A stretch of 64,000 nucleotides of DNA from an uncultured Alphaproteobacteria bacterium (GCA_910576955.1 CAJTJB010000006.1:79266-143265); one strand, 5' to 3'. Shown: positions 15,660 to 24,248, counted from the stretch's first letter. A program made the numbers and translations. The notes: generated by a model not told the origin, from the letters alone.

Positions 15660-16886
15660 ATGAAATCTCTGAATCCCTTAAAAAAGCTTGACATTGCCTG
15701 CTTCCTCCGCTCGCAGTTATACCTTGCGCCGGTGCTGCTGTTATTCTATCAGCAAAACGGTTTGACAATTGCCGACTTCGTGATGTTTCAGGGGATTTTT
15801 CAGCTCACCGGAATTATTTTTGAAGTTCCCTGCGGCTACATCGCCGACCTCATCTCCAAGAAAAAAGTTTTGATTTTGGCGTTCGTTTGTTTCTTCCTCC
15901 GCGCCGCGTTGTGGCTCTCTTTTTCGGGGGTATATATCGTCCTTTTGGGCGAGCTTTTTAACGCGCTTTCCCGCGCCTTTTTATCCGGCGTTTATGACAG
16001 CTATATTTATGATTATTTAAAGAGCAAAAACAAGACCGGACGGATGCTCAAAGAATGCGGCCGCACAAACTTTGCAATGTCCGGCGGTGCGATGTTTGCC
16101 GCCCTCTTCAGCGCCGTTTTGTATAATCATTTCGGCACGGTCATTTTGCTTACTCTCGAGCTGGTGTTGACCTTAACGAGCATCTTGCTTTTAACCTCGC
16201 TCCCGAACCCGCCGTCTGCCAAACCGCACGGCGTTACCATTATGCAAAAATTTGCGGAAATCAAAGCAACCGCCGTCGCCACGCTCACCAATAAAAACAT
16301 CAATTTATACATCATTTTTTCCGCCCTTTTATTCTCCACCACATCGCTGTTTTGCTGGTGTTTCCAACCGCTGTTAAAAATGTCCGCAGCTCCCGTGTTT
16401 ATGTTCAGTTTCGTATCTGTCATCAACCACGCTCTGCGCGCCGGATTCTCCTACCACGTCAACCGGCTTAAAAAGTTTTTCGGATTCGACCGCCTTTTGG
16501 TTGTCACCACCTTTTTGTGCCTATATTCTTTTGCGTGTATGATTCTCGGGTTCTATTTCAAAATGCCGAATCTCGCGGTAATGTGTCTGGTGTTTGTTTG
16601 CATCGGCATCGGATTCCAGCTTGCATTTGCGATTGCAAACATCAACCACATCCACACCTTTGCAATTGAAGAAACCCGCGCCACCATCTCGTCTGTCAAC
16701 AATATGCTCCAGCAGACCATATCGGGGCTGTCGCTTATTTTGTTTAAGTTTGTCGTTGCCCCTGCAAACGGCGGTGAGGGGTTAAGTTTTTCTGCCGCAT
16801 TTGCCGCGTTTGGCGCGTTTTATATCGCAGCGTTTGCGTTTCTGCTATACAAAATTTACCGCCGCAAAAACGCCGCTGCAAATTAG
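15660..16886 (+). CDS. Major facilitator superfamily transporter
   Basis: 408 residues with about twelve hydrophobic segments. The loop between the second and third segments reads GYIADLISKKKVL, the MFS signature form (G-x-x-x-D-x-x-x-x-K/R-K). Substrate cannot be told; the compact size and lack of long loops fit a drug or small-metabolite exporter. Monocistronic on the plus strand, with repeats upstream and the nfeD operon downstream. Confidence 0.85.
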   Translation: MKSLNPLKKLDIACFLRSQLYLAPVLLLFYQQNGLTIADFVMFQGIFQLTGIIFEVPCGYIADLISKKKVLILAFVCFFLRAALWLSFSGVYIVLLGELFNALSRAFLSGVYDSYIYDYLKSKNKTGRMLKECGRTNFAMSGGAMFAALFSAVLYNHFGTVILLTLELVLTLTSILLLTSLPNPPSAKPHGVTIMQKFAEIKATAVATLTNKNINLYIIFSALLFSTTSLFCWCFQPLLKMSAAPVFMFSFVSVINHALRAGFSYHVNRLKKFFGFDRLLVVTTFLCLYSFACMILGFYFKMPNLAVMCLVFVCIGIGFQLAFAIANINHIHTFAIEETRATISSVNNMLQQTISGLSLILFKFVVAPANGGEGLSFSAAFAAFGAFYIAAFAFLLYKIYRRKNAAAN

Positions 16887-16963
16887 CGCATTCTCTTAAC
16901 CAAAAATAAAACAATCCCAGCTATACTCTCTCGCATATAGTAACTGATAAAAGGAATTTTTAT

Positions 16964-17401
16964 ATGTCTGCGTGGCTTGTTTTTTTAATCGTCGCAATTC
17001 TCTTTTTGATTGCCGAAATTTACTCAATGACAATGTTTTTTATGAACTTCAGCGCCGCCGCGGTTGTCTGCACGCTCATCGCATTGGGAACGGAAAATTA
17101 TAACATCTTAATCCCGATTTTCGCTGTCTTGTCGATTCTCTTCATTCTCTTCTTGCGCCCGTTTATCAACATTAACCCGCGCAAAGACAAAACGCACAGT
17201 TTTGAATCGCAATATATCGGCAAAATCGCAACAGCCATAACCGACATCACAGCTTTCAGCGGACGCATTAACATCTATGACGAAGATTGGGAAGCCCGCT
17301 TAAATGAGGAAGACGCCGCCGACATCAAAAAAGGCGCCAAAGTAACCATCGTCCGTCATAACGACTTAACTATGTTTGTTGAAAAGAAAGGAAAGAAATA
17401 A
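16964..17401 (+). CDS. NfeD family membrane protein
   Basis: 145 residues: two or three N-terminal membrane segments and a C-terminal beta-rich OB-fold domain (residues 85-142, IGKIATAITDITAFSGRINIYDEDWEARL). NfeD proteins partner with SPFH/stomatin proteins in membrane microdomains. Its last base is the first base of the SPFH gene (taATG), so translation is coupled. AAAGGAA precedes the start. Confidence 0.9.
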   Translation: MSAWLVFLIVAILFLIAEIYSMTMFFMNFSAAAVVCTLIALGTENYNILIPIFAVLSILFILFLRPFININPRKDKTHSFESQYIGKIATAITDITAFSGRINIYDEDWEARLNEEDAADIKKGAKVTIVRHNDLTMFVEKKGKK

Positions 17402-18381
17402 TGACTACTTTTTTAACCCTTATCATCATATTGGTACTCTACATCGCGATTAAAGGCTGCATCATCGTTGAACAGCAGGAAGTCGTTATTATTCAACGCC
17501 TCGGGCGCTACAAAGAAACGCTGACCGCCGGCTTGAATTTCATCGTTCCGTTTTTTGACGAACCTAAAGCCATTTACAAAAAGATAACCGTGAATTATCG
17601 CGATGGCGGCTCTTCGTCATATATGAAAAAGACCACTCGTATTGACCTGCGCGAAACCGTTTGCGATTTTCCGCGCCAAAGCGTGATTACCAAAGATAAC
17701 GTTTCCATCTCTATCAATGCGGTCTTGTACTTTCAGATTGTTAACCCTGAAAAGGCGGTTTACGGCGTTGAAAACCTCTACGAAGCAATTGAAAAACTGA
17801 CCCAGACCACACTCCGCCAGCTGATTGGCAAATTGGAATTGCAGGAAACTTTAACCTCGCGTGACAAAATCAACACCGAACTGCGCGAAACCATTGACAG
17901 CGCGTCAGACAAATGGGGCGTAAAAGTCAACCGTATCGAGTTGCAAGACATCACCCCGCCGTTAGACATTCAAAGCGCAATGGATAAGCAAATGAAAGCC
18001 GAACGCGAAAAACGCGCTATGATTTATGAGGCAGAGGGTGAAAAAGAATCTTCCATCCGTATCGCCGAAGGTAAAAAAGAGGCAGCGATTCGTCAGGCAG
18101 AGGGCGAAAAAGAATCCGCCATTTTAAAAGCCGAAGGTATCGCGCAAGCGCGTATGGTGGAGGCCGAAGCTGAAAAAGAGGCGATTAACCGCATCATTGA
18201 AGCCCTGTCATCCAAAGGTCAGGCAGATAAATACCTTATCGCTATGAAATATCTTGAAACAATGAAAGAAATGACCTCCGGACAAGACAACAAAATCGTC
18301 TATATGCCGTATGAGGCCACAGCGGTTTTGAGCTCTGTTGACGGCATCAAAGAAATGCTTATCGGCAAAAAAGGCGCATAA
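17401..18381 (+). CDS. qmcA: SPFH/band 7 (stomatin-like, QmcA) protein
   Basis: 326 residues: one N-terminal membrane anchor (residues 4-20), the SPFH domain (EQQEVVIIQRLGRYKETLTAGLNF onward), then a long Ala/Glu-rich coiled coil of about 190-260 with repeats of the type EAEGEKE, AEGKKEAA, AEGEKESA. It is expected to form large membrane-bound oligomers that influence membrane protease access. Encoded directly after its NfeD partner. Confidence 0.92.
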   Translation: MTTFLTLIIILVLYIAIKGCIIVEQQEVVIIQRLGRYKETLTAGLNFIVPFFDEPKAIYKKITVNYRDGGSSSYMKKTTRIDLRETVCDFPRQSVITKDNVSISINAVLYFQIVNPEKAVYGVENLYEAIEKLTQTTLRQLIGKLELQETLTSRDKINTELRETIDSASDKWGVKVNRIELQDITPPLDIQSAMDKQMKAEREKRAMIYEAEGEKESSIRIAEGKKEAAIRQAEGEKESAILKAEGIAQARMVEAEAEKEAINRIIEALSSKGQADKYLIAMKYLETMKEMTSGQDNKIVYMPYEATAVLSSVDGIKEMLIGKKGA

Positions 18382-18405
18382 CCGGACACATAAGGAAACG
18401 GCAAA

Positions 18406-18771
18406 ATGTTTATACTCATAACCCTCGGGCTTTTCCTCCTGAAGTTTTTGGCTCTTGGCGTGGTCGGGCTCTTCTTCCTTGAAGATTTGGAGCTGACCAA
18501 AAATGCTAGCGCAGCCATTTACTCCACCTATCTGGTCACGGGAATCTGCACTTTTTTATCGCTGCTGTTTTTCGTGTTGGGTAAAAAGTTGTTATGGTTA
18601 ATAATCTTTGCCGTTTCGGGCATTTTCTACCTCGGGATGTATAACAGCGCCCCCGGCATTAGTGACATCCACCGGCAAAATGATTTAAAGAGCCGATATT
18701 TTCAAGATACAGGCACTTTCTTTGCGCGAATGGGCGATATGCTTAAAATCATCAATAAAAATAAGCAGTAG
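18406..18771 (+). CDS. Small polytopic membrane protein
   Basis: 121 residues with three hydrophobic segments (residues 1-22, 38-60, 64-84) and a charged C terminus. No family recognised. 24 nt after the SPFH gene with AAGGAAACGGCAAA before the ATG, so probably the last gene of the nfeD-qmcA operon. Confidence 0.6.
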   Translation: MFILITLGLFLLKFLALGVVGLFFLEDLELTKNASAAIYSTYLVTGICTFLSLLFFVLGKKLLWLIIFAVSGIFYLGMYNSAPGISDIHRQNDLKSRYFQDTGTFFARMGDMLKIINKNKQ

Positions 18772-18775
18772 CAAA

Positions 18776-18804
18776 AAATCCCCTCCTAACGAGGGGATTT
18801 TTAT
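18776..18804 (+). terminator. Intrinsic terminator of the nfeD operon
   Basis: Stem AATCCCCTC/GAGGGGATT with loop CTAAC and a following T-run. Confidence 0.9.
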
Positions 18805-18867
18805 ATCTCACCCCTGCACCGTCCCGATAAAAGACGGCGAAACAAAACAAAAATAGAACGAATTTTC

Positions 18868-18895
18868 TTGACAATTATTTTAACCGCTATATAAA
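18868..18895 (+). promoter_or_regulatory. Promoter of peptide mRNA 1 (type I toxin-antitoxin-like)
   Basis: TTGACA (18868-18873), 16 bp, TATAAA (18890-18895). The start would be near 18902, at the base of a 5' hairpin, AAGCC..GGAG..CTCC..GGCTT. Confidence 0.8.
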
Positions 18896-19023
18896 CAAAA
18901 AAGCCTCGGAGGTTACGACTCCTTGGCTTCTTTCCTAACCGCCTTAATGGCTGAAAGGATTAAGATGTTTGATTTAGTCAAAGTTTTAAGCATCCTGATA
19001 TTAGTGCTTAAAATCATCATTGT
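18896..19023 (-). ncRNA. Predicted antisense RNA opposite peptide 1
   Basis: Minus-strand promoter TTGACA (complement of 19053-19058), 17 bp, TATCTT (complement of 19030-19035), so a start near 19023. Reading leftward it covers the peptide ORF. It meets AAGCC..GGAG..CTCC..GGCTTTTTT (complement of 18897-18926), a textbook terminator, so an RNA of about 125 nt. The same bases form the 5' hairpin of the sense RNA. Confidence 0.72.
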
Positions 19024-19036
19024 CATTATAAGATAA
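18965..19036 (+). CDS. 23-residue hydrophobic peptide, probable type I toxin 1
   Basis: The peptide starts MFDLVKVLSILILVLK and ends IIIVIIR; 15 of 23 residues are Ile, Leu or Val. This is the make-up of Ibs-, Fst- and Ldr-type membrane toxins, though I claim no homology. The ribosome binding site GAAAGGA is paired in a hairpin (CTTTC..GCC/GGC..GAAAG, 18930-18957), a common feature of inert toxin mRNAs. A convergent promoter lies over the stop codon. Evidence is architectural; toxicity is inferred. Confidence 0.7.
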   Translation: MFDLVKVLSILILVLKIIIVIIR

Positions 19037-19040
19037 CTGA

Positions 19041-19075
19041 TGAGGCGGGGTTTGTCAACTCCGCCCTTTGATTAT
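19041..19075 (+). terminator. Sense terminator of module 1 overlapping the antisense -35 box
   Basis: GGCGGGG..CTCCGCC with loop TTTGTCAA, then CTTTGATTATT. The loop bases TGTCAA are the complement of the antisense TTGACA box. The same block recurs at 19339-19373. Confidence 0.7.
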
Positions 19076-19078
19076 TCG

Positions 19079-19107
19079 TTGACAAATAGGCATAAGTTTT
19101 ATATAAA
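19079..19107 (+). promoter_or_regulatory. Promoter of peptide mRNA 2
   Basis: TTGACA (19079-19084), 17 bp, TATAAA (19102-19107). It is followed by a strong 5' hairpin GCCGGTG/CACCGGC (19114-19133). Confidence 0.78.
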
Positions 19108-19109
19108 AT

Positions 19110-19315
19110 TTATGCCGGTGCGCTAACACCGGCAAATTTCTTCAACAGAAAGGGGTTAAACCGAACTTTAACTCATTTCTTGAGTTGAAGATAGCATATT
19201 TATTCTTGTTTGTCAAGATATTTATGCAAGGTTTTTCCCCTTTCAATATTATTGAAAGGCAAAAATAATGATAATAAGACTTATTATTGTTATTCGGAAA
19301 TTCCGAATTTTCTTG
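19110..19315 (-). ncRNA. Predicted antisense RNA opposite peptide 2
   Basis: Minus-strand promoter TTGACA (complement of 19350-19355), 17 bp, GATTAT (complement of 19327-19332). The 3' end is uncertain; the complement of the 5' hairpin at 19114-19133 followed by ATAAATTTTAT is a possible weak terminator. Confidence 0.55.
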
Positions 19316-19330
19316 ACTATCAAACGATAA
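19268..19330 (+). CDS. 20-residue hydrophobic and basic peptide, probable type I toxin 2
   Basis: Translation: MIIRLIIVIRKFRIFLTIKR. Its GAAAGG ribosome binding site is locked in the perfect hairpin CCTTTCAAT/ATTGAAAGG (19239-19259). The 5' UTR of about 150 nt also holds AACTCA/TGAGTT (19170-19186). As in module 1, an antisense promoter overlaps the stop codon and the same GGCGGGGTTTGTCAACTCC block follows. This peptide is more basic than peptide 1. Confidence 0.62.
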   Translation: MIIRLIIVIRKFRIFLTIKR

Positions 19331-19338
19331 TCAAGACG

Positions 19339-19373
19339 AGGGCGGGGTTTGTCAACTCCGCCCTTTGATTTTT
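19339..19373 (+). terminator. Sense terminator of module 2
   Basis: GGGCGGGG/CTCCGCCC with loop TTTGTCAA, followed by TTTGATTTTT. Nearly identical to the block at 19041-19075. Confidence 0.7.
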
Positions 19374-19495
19374 ACAGTTTTATTAAATTAAAAACACTAG
19401 CAAAATAACATTTTTTATAATAAAACTGATAAGGATGAATGCCGGCGAATAAGACATCCACCCATTCCAATGTGAACTGCCGCAATTACAGCCGG

Positions 19496-20032
19496 TTAGT
19501 GCTCGCCGCAGAATTTCAGTTCATAGGCGTCGCGCGCCTCTTCAATCAGCTTTTTCGCCTCATCGGGTCCTAAAAAGCTCTCAATCGTCACCTGCTTTTT
19601 CTCCAGCACTTTATAGTCTTCAAAAAAGCGCTGCAACATCTTCAAAATATGCGGCGGAATTTCCGAAATATCGTGATAAACATTATACTCGGGATCATCT
19701 TCATGAATAGCGATAATCTTGTCGTCTGCCTCGCCGCAGTCAATCATCTTCATCACACCGATAGGGCGCGCCCGCATAATCGAAAGCGGCACAATCGCCT
19801 CCTGCCCTAAAACCAAAATATCCAAGGGGTCGTTGTCTTCGCAATATGTTTGCGGCACAAACCCGTAATTTGCCGGATAATGCACGGAAGAATACAAAAT
19901 GCGGTCAACTTTCACAAGCCCGCTTTCTTTATCCAGCTCATATTTAACCTGCGAGCCTTTTGGAACTTCGATAATCGCCGGAACAATATCCGGAAACTGC
20001 GAATAATGCTTAACCTGATGCCACGGATGCAC
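19496..20032 (-). CDS. ppa: Inorganic pyrophosphatase (family I)
   Basis: 178 residues. The family I signature EDNDPLDILVLG with its metal-binding aspartates is intact, as are VDRILYSSVHYPANYGFVPQT and ADDKIIAI. It hydrolyses pyrophosphate to two phosphates with magnesium in the cytoplasm and pulls biosynthetic reactions forward. AAGGAGA precedes the ATG. Single-gene unit. Confidence 0.97.
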   Translation of the reverse strand: MHPWHQVKHYSQFPDIVPAIIEVPKGSQVKYELDKESGLVKVDRILYSSVHYPANYGFVPQTYCEDNDPLDILVLGQEAIVPLSIMRARPIGVMKMIDCGEADDKIIAIHEDDPEYNVYHDISEIPPHILKMLQRFFEDYKVLEKKQVTIESFLGPDEAKKLIEEARDAYELKFCGEH

Positions 20033-20183
20033 GATATTTCTCCTTAAAAATTAACTCCGCCGAATATAGACAAACGGCTGGCATTTGTCAATAAGATTTT
20101 AAAAAAATTGTTTGCCATCCCGCAAAAAATATGTTAAACTGCCGTTAATGTAACCAAAAGAATAAAAGCGGGAGTTCTAAAAA

Positions 20184-21761
20184 ATGCTAACCTACACCCC
20201 AGACCAGCTTGTCAAATTAAATTCCGATGAAATCGACATTCTCCAAAAATCAAACGACACCGCAGCTCTTGAGCATATCAACGACAAAAAGGAAGAATTG
20301 TCATTTTTAAACCAAGAACAGCTGAACCACTTAAAAGAATATTTTACTGACACGATGGAAAAATACCGCTTGCTGTACGAGGCGATTGTGTCGGGTTTTT
20401 CCACCCCCACAAAGCCCGGCTTTCCGGAGTTTATCTATAATGTAAACCTTAAAGACGGCAGCATTGAAACAGACCGCAACGGCCGCCGCATCAGCTATTC
20501 CACCGAGATTTTAGCTCCCTGCACCAGCGCAATGCTGCATTACATCAACAGCGAGTGCAATGACGTATATGTCGTTATTCCGCCGATAAAAAGCGCCGAA
20601 CGCACAGTTGAAAAAATTATCGACGAATGCCGCCGCGACTATGATGTTAACAGAAATAAAAACCTTGCCAAGTTTGCCGAAGGCGCTTTTGAAACACCGG
20701 AAGACGAGCCGGAATTTCCGTTTTCTTTTCCGGCAAAAGCCACAAGCGCCCCACTGCCGCGCCTGACCGAACTTCCGGAATCCAAGTGCCCCACCCTCCG
20801 CCTGCTGGAAGAGCAGAAAAGCGCTCAAAAAACCGAGCACGCCTTAACAAACATTCTCACCAAAGACCTGCTCCCGCATGATATTTACCGCCTCTCCATC
20901 ACCTCCAAATACCCCGGCGATTTGGAAGAGCTGATTCACGAGCTGGAAGAGAAATTTCCGCCTTACATCACGTTTGAAAAAGGCGAACGCAACCTCTATA
21001 AAAAACACTTAAGCGAAAACGAGCGCAACTATTTTGACATCAAAAAAACCGCGCGTATCAACATCCCAAACAGCAACCGCTGTTTTTACATCGAGTTTCA
21101 GTTTAAGCAGACCAATATGTTTTTTGCGCACATCCGCTCGCATAGCGCGTATGAGGAATATCGCATCATAGATGCAAAATATCTCGCCGCCAAAGATGCC
21201 GCCGAGAAAAAGAAACCCACACCGGAAATGAAAACCAAAACCGCCCAGCTCAAAAAACAGCGGGATGAAAAACGCGAGCTTTGCCTGCGCATTCACCGCA
21301 ACGCCGTCCACCAGAGCAATATGTATTTAATGCATAAGCTCTTATGGCTCGATGACAACGCCCGCGGGCTGCATCGCAAACCCGAGCGTGCCGACGGCAA
21401 ATACCAGCACTCGGTAGACACGCTGCGCCGCAACTACATTGTTGAAAGTTACGAACCGTTTAACGGTGCTACGGCGTTCACAACGAACCCGAACGAATAC
21501 CTCAACAAAGCGCATTACTTAAAAATGGTCGGCATCTTGCCTGAAAGTTTTGACGAGCTCGGCAAAAACGCGAAAGTGCACATCAACAAAGCGTGGGAAA
21601 ACTTAACCGACGCGGATATCAAAGATTTTGACCGTATCACCGCCATGGCAATTAAATATCAAGATACCATCCGCGCCCTCCAAAAAGAACGCCAGCTGAT
21701 GGATAACAACACCTTGCTTAATGTTTTGGCACAGGCAACCGGCAACAGCCTCGGAAGATAA
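20184..21761 (+). CDS. Unknown protein with possible RelA/SpoT-like nucleotidyltransferase domain
   Basis: 525 residues. Residues about 230-330 recall the RelA/SpoT fold: DIYRLSITSKYPGDLEELI, then YFDIKKTARINIPN, then FYIEFQFKQTNMFFAHIRSH. These stand roughly where RelA family proteins have D-x-x-G-x-R, the substrate loop and the ExQ strand; it is a weak visual match with no confirmed catalytic residues. Long helical regions flank the domain, and a YKYQDTIRALQKER-like C-terminal helix ends it. GGGAG precedes the start; the HAD gene follows after 3 nt, so they form one unit. Confidence 0.55.
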   Translation: MLTYTPDQLVKLNSDEIDILQKSNDTAALEHINDKKEELSFLNQEQLNHLKEYFTDTMEKYRLLYEAIVSGFSTPTKPGFPEFIYNVNLKDGSIETDRNGRRISYSTEILAPCTSAMLHYINSECNDVYVVIPPIKSAERTVEKIIDECRRDYDVNRNKNLAKFAEGAFETPEDEPEFPFSFPAKATSAPLPRLTELPESKCPTLRLLEEQKSAQKTEHALTNILTKDLLPHDIYRLSITSKYPGDLEELIHELEEKFPPYITFEKGERNLYKKHLSENERNYFDIKKTARINIPNSNRCFYIEFQFKQTNMFFAHIRSHSAYEEYRIIDAKYLAAKDAAEKKKPTPEMKTKTAQLKKQRDEKRELCLRIHRNAVHQSNMYLMHKLLWLDDNARGLHRKPERADGKYQHSVDTLRRNYIVESYEPFNGATAFTTNPNEYLNKAHYLKMVGILPESFDELGKNAKVHINKAWENLTDADIKDFDRITAMAIKYQDTIRALQKERQLMDNNTLLNVLAQATGNSLGR

Positions 21762-21764
21762 TCA

Positions 21765-22400
21765 ATGCCCGAGATAAAATATGCGATATTTGATGTCGGC
21801 AATACGATTTATCCGTTCACGCTCAAACCGCTGACAGCCTGTATGCAGCATGAAACCGCCGAACCGGAAGTTTTTGCCCGCAATCATTCCCCGCGGTTTT
21901 ATGACTATAATCCGTATATGAAAGGTGAAATGTCAAATACCGAATTTGCCGAAGAGCTGTGTTTTTTCTGCCGCGTGCCATATAACGAAAACCGGCTGCA
22001 GGAAATCAACACCGCCTTGCACGAGGGCTGCGGCAAGCGCTTTCCCGAAACCATAAAAGCAATGAATCTTCTCCGCCAAAACGGCACGGAAATCTGCCTT
22101 TTATCAAATGCCCTGCCTATGCTTGCAGACACTGGCGCAGATATAACCCGCCCCGAATATGCGTTCACCTCATACGATTTAAGGCTGTTAAAACCCGATT
22201 CGGCAATCTTTCAAACTGTGTTGGACAAGCTAAACGCCGCCCCCGAACAAACGCTCTTTTTTGACGATAAAAAAACCAATGTAAAAGCTGCGCAATCGCT
22301 AGGCATAAACGGCATTGTTTACCGCCCTGAAACCGTTTTAAAAGAGCTTTCTATCTACCTGCCCGCGCATTCCATTCTTCCCCGTTCACGAGAAGTTTAA
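21765..22400 (+). CDS. HAD-superfamily hydrolase
   Basis: 211 residues. Motif I is FDVGNTIYP with the nucleophile Asp (the second acid is replaced by Gly, as in the IA variant subgroup), motif II LLSNA, motif III Lys in LLKPDSAIF, motif IV FFDDKKTNV. A helical cap follows motif I. Probably a phosphatase of a small metabolite. It is 3 nt after the preceding gene. Its 3' end overlaps the convergent gene by 50 nt. Confidence 0.85.
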   Translation: MPEIKYAIFDVGNTIYPFTLKPLTACMQHETAEPEVFARNHSPRFYDYNPYMKGEMSNTEFAEELCFFCRVPYNENRLQEINTALHEGCGKRFPETIKAMNLLRQNGTEICLLSNALPMLADTGADITRPEYAFTSYDLRLLKPDSAIFQTVLDKLNAAPEQTLFFDDKKTNVKAAQSLGINGIVYRPETVLKELSIYLPAHSILPRSREV

Positions 22401-22755
22401 GCGCATACGGCTTAAATCCGCGTTTATACGAAAACACCATTTCTGCTGTGTTGTTCGTATTCCGCACCGCTTTGTCGAGCGCCGCAGCCCTATCTTCCGG
22501 CACATAAAAACGTCCCCGCCGTTCAAACGCTGCCCGCGGGCAAACACCGTTTTCAAACTGCTCGCAATCCGTTTCATCCCAATTTATCTGATATGAAATA
22601 TAATGTCCCGAGAGCAAATCCCGCGGATCATATCCCTGCAGACGCACCACCACCTCGCGCCCCATATTGCGCTCGGTTTCAATTGTGCCGACCCACGCCA
22701 GCATAATCATCACCGGCAAAAACACCAACACCGCATAGCCATATTTCTTAAGCAT
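22351..22755 (-). CDS. GDYXXLXY-domain-like membrane-anchored protein
   Basis: 134 residues: an N-terminal hydrophobic anchor (residues 4-22) and a periplasmic domain with VVVRLQGYDPRDLLSGHYISYQ, matching the D-P-R-D-L..G-x-Y signature of the GDYXXLXY family, which is commonly encoded next to DUF2157 proteins, as here. ATG 22755 was chosen because it overlaps the end of the DUF2157 gene by 8 nt; a longer reading frame starts at 22815. Function unknown. Confidence 0.8.
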   Translation of the reverse strand: MLKKYGYAVLVFLPVMIMLAWVGTIETERNMGREVVVRLQGYDPRDLLSGHYISYQINWDETDCEQFENGVCPRAAFERRGRFYVPEDRAAALDKAVRNTNNTAEMVFSYKRGFKPYALKLLVNGEEWNARAGR

Positions 22756-23668
22756 TTTTCTTCTCCTCTTTTTTAATAAGTTTTGACCATTTGGAAACAC
22801 CTTTAACCAGCGCAAGCAACACCACGCCGCTGATAATCATTCCGATACCTGTGCTGAACAGCCCGATTTTATCACCAAGCCAGATATACAAACTAAACAC
22901 CCACAGCCCCGCAAATTTGACATTCAAACGTACCTTACGATACTCTTTAAAGTATTGATAAATAAACGAAGTAACCAGCAAAATCAATGCGCTGATAACC
23001 AAATGTGAAAATTTGTACGACAAAATATAAATAGCCAACACAATATAAAACGCCAAAAAGGCATCGCGCTTAAACACGCCGCCCACAGCAAAATCCGGCT
23101 TATATTTGCTCAAAGCCCAACCGCCGGCATATAACGCCGCGTAAACCGCAAGCAAAGCTTCAAACCAATACCTCCCGCCGGCATACATCGCGCACCACGT
23201 CAAAAACAGCGGCACCCAAAACCACGCCACATATTTTTTCTTTGCTGCAAATAACAACGGCAGTGTCGCCGCCCACCAAAACGCAAACGGCAGGTGATAA
23301 ATATTGCCGCTCAAGTGATAAACCTGTATCACGAGCCCGATAGCAGCCCCCACGAGCAAAAACAGCGCTACGAGCCATTTTTCTGACCTTTCGTCTTGTC
23401 CTTTAAGCTTGTTTGAAACCGCCATACCCGCCGCACCAAACAACAGTGCAAACATCAAAATAAGTTTCAAATTATCACTGAAAAGTTCCCAGTTAGACGC
23501 CACCAGAGAAATCACCCCGATACCAACCGTAAAAATTCCCAACAAATTCAGCGCCCGCATCACAAAACCGCCGCCAACGCCGTCATCATACGCCAAAATC
23601 TGCTTTTGCTGCTCGCCCGAGATAATCCCCGCCTTAACGAGCTTGTCCAATTGCTTTGCCTTAAACAT
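22748..23668 (-). CDS. DUF2157-type polytopic membrane protein
   Basis: 306 residues. A short cytoplasmic N-terminal segment (KQLDKLVKAGIISGEQQKQILAY) resembles the DUF2157 head, followed by about nine membrane segments. The start at 23668 has GAGGAG eight bases upstream; the in-frame ATG at 23695 has none. Cotranslated with the GDYXXLXY protein. No biochemical role is established for the family. Confidence 0.8.
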   Translation of the reverse strand: MFKAKQLDKLVKAGIISGEQQKQILAYDDGVGGGFVMRALNLLGIFTVGIGVISLVASNWELFSDNLKLILMFALLFGAAGMAVSNKLKGQDERSEKWLVALFLLVGAAIGLVIQVYHLSGNIYHLPFAFWWAATLPLLFAAKKKYVAWFWVPLFLTWCAMYAGGRYWFEALLAVYAALYAGGWALSKYKPDFAVGGVFKRDAFLAFYIVLAIYILSYKFSHLVISALILLVTSFIYQYFKEYRKVRLNVKFAGLWVFSLYIWLGDKIGLFSTGIGMIISGVVLLALVKGVSKWSKLIKKEEKKNA

Positions 23669-23774
23669 CACAAAACTCCTCTTATTAAATTTCACCTACC
23701 ATAGCACCAAATCGTTTAAAAACACTTTACATCTTTGCAGGAGTGCGCTATCACGTCTTCAAAGGAGAACACAA

Positions 23775-24248
23775 ATGCCGAATTTAAAAACCAATGCGAT
23801 GCGCATATTAGACAAGCACAAAATTGCTTATAAAACCCATTGTTACGCAAACACCTCCGCCATCTCGGGCGTTGAGGTTGCCACCGCCTTAAACCAAAAC
23901 CCCGCGCAGGTTTTCAAAACGCTTGTCACCACTGCCAAATCCGGCAACCATTATGTATTTATGCTCCCTGTCGCCGAAGAGCTGGATTTGAAAAAAGCCG
24001 CCCTCGCCGTTAATGAAAAATCCGTCGAAATGCTCAAGCAAAAAGACCTCCTGCCCCTAACCAGCTATGTACACGGCGGCTGCTCGCCTATCGGGATGAA
24101 AAAACAGTTCAAAACCGTCATCCACACCACCGCGCAAGACTTCCCGACCATCATCTTTTCAGCCGGACACATCGGCTACCAAGTCGAACTCCCCCTTGCG
24201 GACCTGATGTCCGTCATTCCGCTTGCCGCTGCAGATATTATTGCATAA
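23775..24248 (+). CDS. ybaK: Cys-tRNA(Pro)/Cys-tRNA(Cys) deacylase, YbaK/EbsC family
   Basis: 157 residues from ATG 23775, which has AAAGGAG ten bases before it. The fold is recognised from KTNAMRILDKHKIAYKTH, QVFKTLVTTAKSGNHYVF and the YVHGGCSPIGMKK motif, whose Gly-rich loop and Lys line the active site. The family hydrolyses mischarged Cys-tRNA(Pro). The last 25 bp of the gene, including its stop, are duplicated at 25218-25242. Confidence 0.93.
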   Translation: MPNLKTNAMRILDKHKIAYKTHCYANTSAISGVEVATALNQNPAQVFKTLVTTAKSGNHYVFMLPVAEELDLKKAALAVNEKSVEMLKQKDLLPLTSYVHGGCSPIGMKKQFKTVIHTTAQDFPTIIFSAGHIGYQVELPLADLMSVIPLAAADIIA

